Below, piece by piece: positions 36,921 through 46,954 of a stretch of DNA of 64,000 nt; position 1 is the stretch's first letter, and the number at the start of each line of letters is the position of its first letter. The stretch spans positions 63,282 through 127,281 of the forward strand of contig CAJTLO010000005.1 of the NCBI GenBank assembly GCA_910577285.1, read 5' to 3'. The notes beneath the pieces are model-generated. The model was not told where the DNA came from. It did not search any database and saw only the letters and a program-made list of their open reading frames with translations. The DNA is from an uncultured Rikenellaceae bacterium. Lineage in GTDB: Bacteria > Bacteroidota > Bacteroidia > Bacteroidales > Rikenellaceae. The position numbers were made by a program, and so were the translations under genes.

Positions 36921-37341
36921 AGAAATTATTCCACGAAAACCGAATGCCTTCCTCGATGCCGTCGGAGCGCTTTCGCGAGGAATGATGTAAAGTATTTATA
37001 TCAAGATAGATATTGATGTCGGTCAGGCGAAAAAGAGTTGCGCCTGCCGGGGGCGGATCGCATGTCGGGGGCAAGGGCGCATCGGCGGGGAGGGACAGGT
37101 CGTTTTCCGGTCGTCGGGGCCGCTGGCGGAGCGTTGGGGTGCGGCGGCCGATCGACGATGGCGCGAGCCGTCGGGAGCTGCGGAAAACCGCCCGGAAAGT
37201 GGGGAGCCGCACCGCACCCGCATTCGCATCTTCCGGGGGAGCGGTGTGCGCTCGTTCCGGCTCGCCTGCACTCGGGGCCGTGCCGGGTCCGGTCGTTGGG
37301 GGAAATGTTGCGGCGATGTGGCCAATGCCACGATTATTTGT

Positions 37342-37349
37342 TATCTTCG
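37342..37349 (+). promoter_or_regulatory. Candidate -7 box (TATCTTCG) of pgi
   Basis: TATCTTCG differs from TAnnTTTG at one base and has TGTG 21 nt upstream. The identical octamer with a perfect -33 serves ppdK (46921-46952). The resulting 5' leader would be about 240 nt long. Confidence 0.45.
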
Positions 37350-37598
37350 TGTGGCCGTGGAGGGTGTCGGGAGATGCCGGAACGGTTGATTTTCTGAGTG
37401 ATTGCGGAGGCAAGGGTTGCCTTCCGGCCGGTGGTCGTCCGCGGTGCGGCGGAGGTGCCGGACGCCTCGGAGCGGGTGTCGGGAGTTGTTCCGGCAGGCA
37501 TGTTTTTTGCAAAGTGCCGAACGGCGTGTTGCCTTCGGGTGCGGTATCGGAGGAAATGCCGGCAAAGTCCGGCGCGAGCCGATAAGGATTGAGATCGT

Positions 37599-38942
37599 AT
37601 GATAGGGTTTGATTATAGCATGGCGACGGCCGGGGTTCCGGCTTCCACGATCGAGGAGTTCGGAGGTCGGGCCGAAGCGTGCAACCGGATGTTGGAAGAG
37701 GGGACCGGAGCCGGTGCCGATTTCCTGGGCTGGGTGACGCTGCCTGGTGCGGTGACGCAGGCGCAGTTGCAGGCGATGGAAGAGGCGGCGGACAGGCTCC
37801 GCGCGGTGGCGGAGGTGATCGTCGTGGTCGGTATCGGAGGTTCGTACCTCGGTGCGCGGGCGGTACTCGAAGCGTTGGGCGATCCGTTCGCCCTGTTGCG
37901 GAGGGAGCGTTCGGGTCCCGATGTGGTCTTTGCCGGTCAGAATGTCAGCGAAGATTACCTTTATGCTTTGCTGGTGGCGCTCGAGGGGCGTTCGGTCGGG
38001 GTGATTGCCGTTTCCAAATCGGGCACCACCACCGAACCGGCGATTGCGTTCCGGATCTTGCGCGGCGAGCTCGAACGGCGTTACGGGAAGGCCGGTGCGC
38101 GGGAGCGTATCGTGGCGGTGACGGATGGTTGCCGGGGTGTCCTCAGGGAGCTGGCCGATCGGGAGGGGTATGCGACGTTCGTCATTCCCGACGATGTGGG
38201 CGGCCGCTATTCGGTCCTGACGCCGGTGGGGTTGTTGCCGCTGGCTGCCGCTGGGGTCGATATCCGGGCGCTCGTGGCCGGAGCCCGCGACATGGAGGCG
38301 GCGACCGCCTCCGGTGTGTCGTTCGCGAACAATCCGGCGGTCCGGTATGCCGCGGCCCGCAATGCGCTCTACGGAGCCGGATACAAGGTGGAGATACTCG
38401 GCAGTTACGAACCCTCGCTCCATTACATGGGCGAGTGGTGGAAACAGCTTTTCGGAGAGAGCGAAGGCAAGGAGGGGAGGGGAATCTTCCCGGCTTCGGT
38501 CACCCTCACCGCCGATCTGCACTCCATGGGACAGTACATCCAGGAGGGCGAGCGGATGCTTTTTGAAACGATCGTGTCGGTCGACCGGCCGCGCTACGAA
38601 CTGCGTGTGGCGGAAGCCGGCGACGAGGACGGGCTCGGATACCTGGCCGGGCGTCGTCTGAGCGAGGTGAATCGCATGGCCGAAGCGGGCGTCGCGCTGG
38701 CGCATTGCGACGGCGGAGTCCCCAACCTGCGGGTGAGCATCGACCGGATCGACGCTTATTGCATCGGCGAATTGATCTACTTCTTCGAGCGGGCCTGCGG
38801 AATAAGCGGCTACCTGCTCGGTGTCAATCCGTTCGACCAGCCGGGTGTGGAGGCATATAAGAGAAATGTCTTCGCCCTGCTCGACAAGCCCGGCTACGAG
38901 GAGGAGGGCCGCAGGCTGCGTGAAAGGTTGAGAGGGCTGTAA
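37599..38942 (+). CDS. pgi: Glucose-6-phosphate isomerase
   Basis: Pgi interconverts glucose-6-phosphate and fructose-6-phosphate. The 447-residue protein is the short bacterial type. It shows VVVGIGGSYLGARAVLEAL near 75-93, AVSKSGTTTEPAIAFRIL near 136-153 for phosphate binding, the signature GGRYSVLTPVGLLPLAAAG near 205-223, catalytic Glu in the MGEWWKQLFGESEG region near 276-290, and NPFDQPGVEAYKRN at the C-terminus. The start MIGFDYSMAT directly follows an AAGGATTGAGA-like leader. It is monocistronic. Confidence 0.97.
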   Translation: MIGFDYSMATAGVPASTIEEFGGRAEACNRMLEEGTGAGADFLGWVTLPGAVTQAQLQAMEEAADRLRAVAEVIVVVGIGGSYLGARAVLEALGDPFALLRRERSGPDVVFAGQNVSEDYLYALLVALEGRSVGVIAVSKSGTTTEPAIAFRILRGELERRYGKAGARERIVAVTDGCRGVLRELADREGYATFVIPDDVGGRYSVLTPVGLLPLAAAGVDIRALVAGARDMEAATASGVSFANNPAVRYAAARNALYGAGYKVEILGSYEPSLHYMGEWWKQLFGESEGKEGRGIFPASVTLTADLHSMGQYIQEGERMLFETIVSVDRPRYELRVAEAGDEDGLGYLAGRRLSEVNRMAEAGVALAHCDGGVPNLRVSIDRIDAYCIGELIYFFERACGISGYLLGVNPFDQPGVEAYKRNVFALLDKPGYEEEGRRLRERLRGL

Positions 38943-38964
38943 TTCCGGTTGCCGGTTTTGTTTT

Positions 38965-39005
38965 ACGAATGCGTCTGCGGGTTTCGGTTCCGCAGGCGCA
39001 TTCGT
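38965..39005 (+). terminator. Hairpin after pgi
   Basis: 16-bp arms (38965-38980 and 38990-39005) with one G-T pair and a 9-nt loop, 23 bp after the pgi stop. The following GGTTTGTG is a poor T-run. Confidence 0.65.
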
Positions 39006-39223
39006 GGTTTGTGTGGCGTTTGTACGGCGTCCCGCGTGGGGCAGAAAGTTCGGTCACGCCTTGGAGTTGACGTCTTTCGGTAGTCGCGACAGTGCTGTGT
39101 TGTGTCTATTGTCGTTGATAAAAAGTAAAGATTGTTTTTCTATTTGTAAAATATATTTTACATTTATGGCGTCGTAGCATTGGCCGGCGGCAAGAAAAGG
39201 TATCATGTAAAACAGATGGTGTT

Positions 39224-39664
39224 ATGAAGAAGGATTTTTTATTCCCGCACAAGTGGCGGGTGCCCGGATGGATCATGACCGCCCTGTTCGGTGCGGGCGG
39301 TATCGTGTGGTGTTTCGATTTCAGTTGGACGCTCGCCGACGGTCCCAAGCTCCATTTCAGCGACCTGCTCGGAGGGTGGATCGACGAGGTACTGGTCATC
39401 GGGTTGATGGTAGGGTTGCTGCTGGTGGCTTTCTCGCGCGAGCGCGACGAGGACGAGTACACCACGCGCCTGCGGGCCTCGTCGCTCGTATGGGCCGTGT
39501 TGGCCGACAGTTTGTTCGTGCTTTTGGCGACTTGTTTCCTGTATGAGTTCGCCTACCTGTATGTGCTCCTCGTGCAGTTGTTCCTGCTGCTTATCCTCTA
39601 TATCGTCAAGTTCCGGACGGCGGTGTGGCGGACGAAACGGGAGGCCCGGAAGGCAGGTGTTTGA
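39224..39664 (+). CDS. Small integral membrane protein of unknown function
   Basis: The 146-residue protein has four hydrophobic segments, at about 14-30, 50-66, 87-105 and 108-125. A conserved-looking charged loop, SRERDEDEYTTRLRASS, lies near 68-84. Both ends are basic. I cannot name the family, although membrane proteins of this layout are often encoded next to a small XRE regulator, as here. The regulator begins 23 bp after its stop on the same strand. An AT-rich leader (39115-39170) precedes it and may hold the promoter (TACATTTA at 39159-39166, one mismatch to TAnnTTTG). Confidence 0.8.
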   Translation: MKKDFLFPHKWRVPGWIMTALFGAGGIVWCFDFSWTLADGPKLHFSDLLGGWIDEVLVIGLMVGLLLVAFSRERDEDEYTTRLRASSLVWAVLADSLFVLLATCFLYEFAYLYVLLVQLFLLLILYIVKFRTAVWRTKREARKAGV

Positions 39665-39687
39665 AGGTGATTAAAACGGACGAGAAG

Positions 39688-39915
39688 ATGAAAAACAGCA
39701 TCAAAGTGCAGCGGGCCATGCACGACATGACGCAGCAGGCGTTGGCCGAGCGGGTGGGTGTGAGCCGACAGACCGTCAATGCGGTCGAACTGGGCAAGTA
39801 TGTTCCTTCGGCGGTATTGGCCATGAAGATGGCGGCGGCCTTCGGTTGCTCCGTGGAGGAACTTTTCGTGCTCGAGGAGCAGGATTGGGAGGGCCCCGTC
39901 GGGCGGGAGGAGTAG
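39688..39915 (+). CDS. Small XRE/Cro-type DNA-binding regulator
   Basis: A 75-residue single-domain helix-turn-helix protein. The motif QQALAERVGVSRQTVNAVEL at about 13-32 is a canonical XRE HTH, followed by GKYVPSAVLAMKMAAAFGCS and a short acidic tail (VEELFVLEEQDWEG). The ATG at 39688 gives the standard length; a GTG at 39667 would add seven residues. It probably regulates itself and the preceding membrane protein, with which it forms a two-gene unit. The signal sensed is unknown. Confidence 0.9.
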   Translation: MKNSIKVQRAMHDMTQQALAERVGVSRQTVNAVELGKYVPSAVLAMKMAAAFGCSVEELFVLEEQDWEGPVGREE

Positions 39916-39947
39916 GTTCGGCGCCGCGTACGGTTCCTGCGCATCCA

Positions 39948-39979
39948 CCTACCCGACTCCTTGCAAGGAGTCGGGTAGG
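39948..39979. repeat. Perfect 32-bp palindrome next to the integrase remnant
   Basis: Bases 39948-39963 are the exact reverse complement of 39964-39979. It lies 33 bp after the XRE gene and 12 bp before recognisable integrase sequence. There is no T-run on either side, so it may be a weak terminator of the XRE unit or a site left from an integrated element. Confidence 0.75.
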
Positions 39980-39991
39980 CCCGTCGGGATT

Positions 39992-40164
39992 TGCATCCGT
40001 CAGGCAAGAGGTTCATTTGCCACCGATGCCTATCAATAGGGTGTTCCGGCAATCGTTATCATGAAAATGATAGGCATACCAGCGAATCGACATTTTTACG
40101 TTACGTCAAGGTTTCAGCCGAGGAGAAGGCGGAGATGTTGATGGTATCCATTTTTAAGGATTGA
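39992..40164 (+). pseudogene. Decayed C-terminal end of a tyrosine recombinase (integrase)
   Basis: Reading 39992 onward gives IRQARGSFATDAYQ, TAG at 40037, then GVPAIVIMKMIG. After one missing base at about 40073 it continues HTSESTFLRYVKVSAEEKAE and ends at a TGA (40162-40164). Joined, this is the end of a Bacteroidota phage or transposon integrase: the HxxRRSFAT box (here RQARGSFAT, His lost), the AGVP-x-x-IMK-x-x-GH box, and the catalytic Tyr nine residues after the His (HTSESTFLRY). A stop, a frameshift and lost catalytic residues make it nonfunctional. Upstream integrase sequence is not recognisable, so only about 57 codons remain. It marks a former mobile element next to dinD. Confidence 0.75.
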
Positions 40165-40224
40165 GCCGATCGTTTTGTTGACGTCAACAAAATGATGCGG
40201 TCATCGAAATGATATGGGCGACCA

Positions 40225-40242
40225 TTTAGGCCGCCCATAATT
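40225..40242. repeat. 18-bp direct repeat, copy 1 (downstream of dinD)
   Basis: TTTAGGCCGCCCATAATT occurs here and again at 41184-41201 in the same orientation. In this copy it also forms a short stem with TATGGGCG at 40213-40220. Confidence 0.85.
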
Positions 40243-40259
40243 ATAATTATTGTGTCGCG

Positions 40260-41120
40260 TTATTTTTTTTCGGTTTTTGCACTTGCAGTTAGCTGTTTCT
40301 TTTTCTTCGTTTCAAGTGATTTGATACTTTGGGCGGCAGGCAAATTTTCCGGCATTGTTCCGCCCAATTCTTTAATTGTCTGCCGAACCTTTGCACCTAC
40401 TTCATAGTGTGTCTGATTGGCCTTTGTTTTACCCTTAATATTTTCTCTTCGCAATTTTTCTTCTGTTTGAGTCGCCCGGAATAAATTTGCGGCCAGCTCC
40501 GTGCTTCCCATGTGGTCTAAAATTTTTTGGCTTTTCTTCAATCCTTTTCGGGCATGAATCTCTTGGGCTCCAAGTCCGCCGTATAATCCTTGGTAGCCGT
40601 AGTTTTGAAAAATAGCATAATCGGATGGCTGAATAACCCCTGCGTTTTTGGCTGCATCCGCCAGTTGAGAGTTATGTTTGGCCAATTCATTCCGGAGAAA
40701 CAATCGCTTTTCTTCTTCGTTGGACAAGCGATTGTAATCCTCCATTTGTTGTACCTCTGCTATGCGCGTCTGAATAGCGAAATAGGTTTGTGCTTGCGCT
40801 ACAATCGTTTTACCGGGATCGGCATTTTGTACGGTCAGGTAACAGGCATAACGCGATAATTTGATGGTGTCAAGAGGGCGTGCCGCCCCGGAACCGATCG
40901 GGACCATTTCGGTGATGTCACCGAAATGGTCGGAAATTAGCTGGCCACTATTCTCGCAGGCCTCTTTCGCTTTATTAATTACAGTTATAAAGTTACGGTA
41001 ATCAGCATAATCGAGGGACTTGGCCAAATCCCTCGACGGCCAGAATTCTATGCCTGCCTCATCTACTCTTTTTATGCTTTCAAAAGTCGCTACCGCCTTT
41101 TTCGTAAGTCTTGTTGCCAT
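40260..41120 (-). CDS. dinD: DinD-like DNA-damage-inducible protein (BRO-N domain)
   Basis: The 286-residue protein matches the DinD pattern: an N-terminal BRO-N-like domain with GIEFWPSRDLAKSLDY near 23-38, NKAKEACENSGQ near 49-60, DTIKLSRYACYLTVQNADP near 83-101, and then the DinD-specific AQTYFAIQTR, LRNELAKHNSQLADAAKNAG and YAIFQNYGYQGLYGGLGAQE. The tail is lysine-rich. In E. coli DinD is SOS-induced and restrains RecA; in Bacteroidota it is often carried on mobile DNA. Here the gene is clearly more AT-rich than its surroundings and sits beside an integrase remnant and a phage-type repressor. No LexA box was recognised. Confidence 0.88.
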   Translation of the reverse strand: MATRLTKKAVATFESIKRVDEAGIEFWPSRDLAKSLDYADYRNFITVINKAKEACENSGQLISDHFGDITEMVPIGSGAARPLDTIKLSRYACYLTVQNADPGKTIVAQAQTYFAIQTRIAEVQQMEDYNRLSNEEEKRLFLRNELAKHNSQLADAAKNAGVIQPSDYAIFQNYGYQGLYGGLGAQEIHARKGLKKSQKILDHMGSTELAANLFRATQTEEKLRRENIKGKTKANQTHYEVGAKVRQTIKELGGTMPENLPAAQSIKSLETKKKKQLTASAKTEKK

Positions 41121-41183
41121 AAATTTCTATTGATTTACATTGTGACTATTGATTGTAGGTAGCCCGAGAGATACCCGGGGCCT

Positions 41184-41201
41184 TTTAGGCCGCCCATAAT
41201 T
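41184..41201. repeat. 18-bp direct repeat, copy 2 (upstream of dinD, downstream of the repressor gene)
   Basis: The second exact copy of the 40225-40242 sequence, 959 bp away in the same orientation. The two copies bracket dinD. Here the flank GGGGCC-TTTTA-GGCC forms a small stem. Confidence 0.85.
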
Positions 41202-41224
41202 TATTGCCTGCGTTTTGATGTCGA

Positions 41225-41695
41225 TCACTTATTCATCACACTTTCCCCGATATACACATAAGCGGCCGTCTCCGCAGGTTTTGCCGGATCTACGGGGCTT
41301 TTTTTAACGGCAGAGTACCCGCGTACTTCTTCCAATTCGGCTCGTAAATGACGAATTTCTTCGGCTAAGTTTTCGATAACCCTACCTTGCGATTCGACCA
41401 GTGCAAAAAGTTTTTCTGTGGTCGTGTCAACGTGGTTTTGGTCGTTGTCTGTTTCCGATTGATTAGGTAAATTATTATTGGGATTATTTGTAGTACATAG
41501 CATATTACCCACACCTGTCAATAACCATGTTTGATTTATTTCTGGAAATGAAGAAATAATCTTATTTGCCAATTCGGGGGATATGCGTTTCGTTTTCCCT
41601 TTTAATATGTCGTATATGCGTTGAGGTGTGGATAGTCCAATGCGACCAGCCAAAGAGGATGCATTTAATTTGGTGTATTTCAGTATCTTGCCCAT
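41225..41695 (-). CDS. Phage-type helix-turn-helix repressor
   Basis: This 156-residue protein starts MGKILKYTKLNASSLAGRIG, with HTH-like spacing in LAGRIGLSTPQRIYDILKGK near 15-34 and SPELANKIISSFPEINQTWL after it. The phrase TWLLTGVGNML matches the common LLTGEGxML end of the DNA-binding domain in Bacteroidales prophage and transposon repressors. The C-terminal half has a coiled-coil segment (EKLFALVESQGRVIENLAEE) likely for oligomerisation. An ATG at 41713 would add six residues. AT-rich composition agrees with horizontal origin. It lies 104 bp upstream of dinD on the same strand and may control it. Confidence 0.82.
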   Translation of the reverse strand: MGKILKYTKLNASSLAGRIGLSTPQRIYDILKGKTKRISPELANKIISSFPEINQTWLLTGVGNMLCTTNNPNNNLPNQSETDNDQNHVDTTTEKLFALVESQGRVIENLAEEIRHLRAELEEVRGYSAVKKSPVDPAKPAETAAYVYIGESVMNK

Positions 41696-41713
41696 TATGT
41701 TTGCACCATCCAT

Positions 41714-42027
41714 ATTTTCCTGTATTATTTTGTCTAAAGGAGTTTTCTTTATTTCAAGAGTTGTTTTTGCCTTTGCACTTCAACATTGTCAAGTAAACGA
41801 ATATACGAATAAAAAGGATATCATGATATTGGCCGTGCCGGATTGATTTAGTTCACTGTCGACACCCAGACGATTGTAGTGTCGATATGATAGGAGCGTA
41901 CAAGTTGATACACCGGGCAGCACATTATTCCGTCGTTTCGGGAAGACGACAAAAAAAGCAACCGCATTGCGCGGTTGCCTTTTTGTGTTCGGGTCAGCCC
42001 TGCGGGCTGCCGGTGTCCGGTGAATAA
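41714..42027. other. AT-rich interval between repressor and broken propeller gene
   Basis: 314 bp without a gene. The left 110 bp is AT-rich and should hold the repressor promoter; a minus-strand TATATTCG (one mismatch to TAnnTTTG) occurs within the direct repeat ACGAATA-TACGAATA at about 41803-41815. A spaced inverted repeat TCGACAC/GTGTCGA lies at 41859-41885. The terminator at 41951-41984 is near the right end. Confidence 0.55.
41951..41984. terminator. Bidirectional hairpin terminator
   Basis: 8-bp arms GCAACCGC and GCGGTTGC with loop ATTGC, preceded by seven A and followed by five T. It lies 43 bp past the stop of the minus-strand propeller gene (42028). Confidence 0.85.
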
Positions 42028-43513
42028 TTACTTCGCGATGGGCGGTGCGATGTACCAGTTGATGAACGATACGCCGCCTGCCGCGGATTCGGCTTTGGTT
42101 CCGAGTACGCACTTGCCGTCGGGCGAGATGTAGTTGATGTAACCGGCGGGAATGATGACGCCGTAGTTGTCGAATACCCACTCCTGCGTGCTGCCCAGAT
42201 CGGTGCCCGTGTTCAGGTCGTATACCACTCCGGAAGAGACGCCCAGTGTGCCCAGTCCGATGAAGGCGATGCCGTCGTCGGTGACGTGTACGCCTACCGA
42301 TTCGCCGTAATCCTCTACGATGGTGGTCGTTTCGGTTTCGGTATTGTAGAAAGCGGCCGTCTGGGTGGTGATGACGGAGTACCTGTCCTCGGAGGGAGTT
42401 TCGGTGCGGTAGGAGCTGGCGATCCATTTGCCGTTGGGGCTGATTTTGGTGAGCTGTGCCTGGCAGATCAGACCGTTGGCCAGGTGGGTACGATATTCCG
42501 AATCGTCGCTGCCCATCTTCATGGTTTCTTCCCATACCTCCCGCACGTCGTGTCCTACCCATTTGGGTTGTTCGGTTGCGGTGCCCTTGTTGATCCAGTA
42601 GAGCATGCCGAAATCCCAATTTTCCCACGAGGTGCCGTAGATGATTTCGCCATTGGCGGAGATGCCGCGGGCCATGCCGCCGTACCAGGGCGTTTCGTCG
42701 CGGAAGTTGAGTTCGGGCCAGGGAAGCTCGCAGGGAACGCCGTCGATCCAGAGCAGCGGTTTGCATGGAGCGGGGTCGACCTGTACCTTGCCCTTCATGG
42801 CGTAGCCTACCCAGTATTTGCCGTCGGCGGAGGTGCCCTGAATCTCGGGTTTGCCTGTGAAGCCGGCTGGGGCCTCCGGAATGAAGAGCGTACCGGTGAG
42901 GTCGACGGCTATCTGGCCGCCGTTCTGGCCGTCGTTGATGAACAGCAGGCCCTGGTCGGTGATGGCCATTGTCTGGTGCAGGTAGTGGAGCGATTCGGGA
43001 TAGGGTCCGAATTCATGCCATTCGCCCGTTTCCATATCCACGATGGTCGGATGGTAGAGGAAGGAGTCGTTGGCTGCGATGGATGCGGTGAAACCGCCGG
43101 CGTATTTGCCGCTGGGCGACATGACGGCACCCATCTGGAACCGATCCAGCTTGCGGAAGCGTGCGAACTTGTTGTCCGGTGCGAGCTGGTTGATTTGGAT
43201 CTGGTGCGAAGCCTTGCCGGCCTCGATGGTGATGACGGTGTTCCTTTCGGCTTCGGAGTCGTTGTCTTCGACGCTGATGGTCAGCGTCCGGTCGTCGATG
43301 CGTTCGGCCTTCACCCACGATGCGCCGGCAATGGCCTGCCAGGTGGAGGGAGATGTCTTGACCCTGATGGAAAGCGGTTGGTCGCCTTCACCGAGGAACG
43401 AGCAGGATTACCTGGCTCAGATTGATGTACTCTGGCTCTCCTTGACAGCTCGCCAGCAGGGCGATGGCTGCGGAAAGAATCGCCAAGGTCTTTACGGAAA
43501 AGAATCTTTTCAT
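42028..43513 (-). pseudogene. Beta-propeller-like lipoprotein (third copy) with a one-base frameshift
   Basis: From ATG at 43513 the gene reads MKRFFSVKTLAILSAAIALL, lipobox LASC, then EPEYINLSQVI and a stop at 43388. The paralogue at 25926-27419 reads YVNLSQVACSFLGCDNEPL at this point. Removing one G from GGA at 43405-43407 restores QVICSFLGEGDQPL and joins the remaining open frame without interruption to PPIAK at 42028. The rest is fully conserved (AVMSPSGKYAGG, GTSADGKYWVG, GISANGEIIYGTSW, KISPNGKWIAS, YISPDGKCVLG). It is either a very recent pseudogene or a sequencing error. Unlike its paralogues, it has no BACON lipoprotein downstream; the AT-rich repressor region is there instead. Confidence 0.85.
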
Positions 43514-44090
43514 AGTTTAATAGTTGTTTGACAGGTTATGTGTACTGCGGCGGGCCAAAAAGCTGCCTCAGTAGAATTGCTGGATAAAGCTAATGATAAA
43601 ATGAATATGCAAATTGGGGGTGTTAAATGGATTGCATATTTATTTTTTTTGGATATTTTCATGACGCACCGCCATGTTTTATGGCGACATTGTTCTTTAA
43701 TCGCTCCCCTGCCTGCGGCATTCTGTTGTTATTTTATCAAAATCGGGTGTCCGGCCGTTGTCGGCGCTCGTTCGGGAGAGGAGTGGCGGGGGCCGGCGGG
43801 CGGGCGTACTTTCCTCGCATTGTCTGTCGGGGCCGATGGGGAAGGAGCGGGTTGTTTCTACGATCGGGAGTGTCCCGTTGCAGGATGTCGGGCGTTTTTT
43901 CTGTTACCCTCCCGTCCCGTTCGGCGTATCGTACCTTTATTGGGCTGTGCAGGAAAATGCGTACCGATGGTGCGTTCGTTATAAAAAGCGATTCGTCGCT
44001 TTCGGTCGGTCGCCCACTGCCGAGAGGGGGAAAACATACAGGGCCGCCCTGTAAGGAGCGGCCCTGAATAGAGAAGAGTCGGTGCGTGGG
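43514..44090. other. Interval between ppdK and the broken propeller gene
   Basis: 577 bp. The part next to the propeller gene (43560-43750) is AT-rich and should hold its promoter, although no exact TAnnTTTG was found on the minus strand. The GC-rich remainder shows no credible coding sequence. The ppdK hairpin is at 44039-44066. Confidence 0.55.
44039..44066 (-). terminator. Hairpin after ppdK
   Basis: 9-bp arms CAGGGCCGC and GCGGCCCTG around a 10-nt loop, 24 bp past the ppdK stop; the minus strand continues TGTATGTTTTCC. Confidence 0.6.
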
Positions 44091-46811
<2,721 letters not shown>

Positions 46812-46920
46812 AGGATTTCAGTTATTTTATCTGTTTATAACTTGTAGTGACCTTCCATGGCGTCTGTCGTTGCCGGTTTCGCTCCTTTTCCGAAACGGAT
46901 ACGGGGCGTCTAAGAGAACG

Positions 46921-46952
46921 CGAAGATAATGGATTTTTAACCCGTCTGCAAA
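46921..46952 (-). promoter_or_regulatory. Promoter of ppdK
   Basis: On the minus strand TTTG (46952-46949), 20-nt spacer, TATCTTCG (46928-46921). It lies just inside the gap between ppdK and the next gene, about 110 nt before the ppdK start. Confidence 0.65.
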
Positions 46953-46954
46953 AA

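Larger units (their letters stand above)
36843..37598. other. Long divergent interval between mreB and pgi
   Basis: 756 bp without a recognisable gene. The first 160 bp is AT-rich and holds the mre promoter. From about 37030 to 37320 and 37350 to 37590 it is very GC-rich; both strands have open frames up to 200 codons, but these are Arg/Pro/Gly-rich noise. The pgi promoter candidate lies in the middle at 37342, which would leave a leader of about 240 nt. Confidence 0.6.

Noticed and set aside
37013..37585. 190-codon plus-strand frame (and a 200-codon minus frame) before pgi
   Set aside because: Low-complexity Arg/Gly/Pro translation, no start context, no recognisable pattern; treated as non-coding.
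41859..41885. Spaced inverted repeat TCGACAC/GTGTCGA as an operator or att core
   Set aside because: Seven-base arms with 13-nt spacing and no second copy; too weak to claim.
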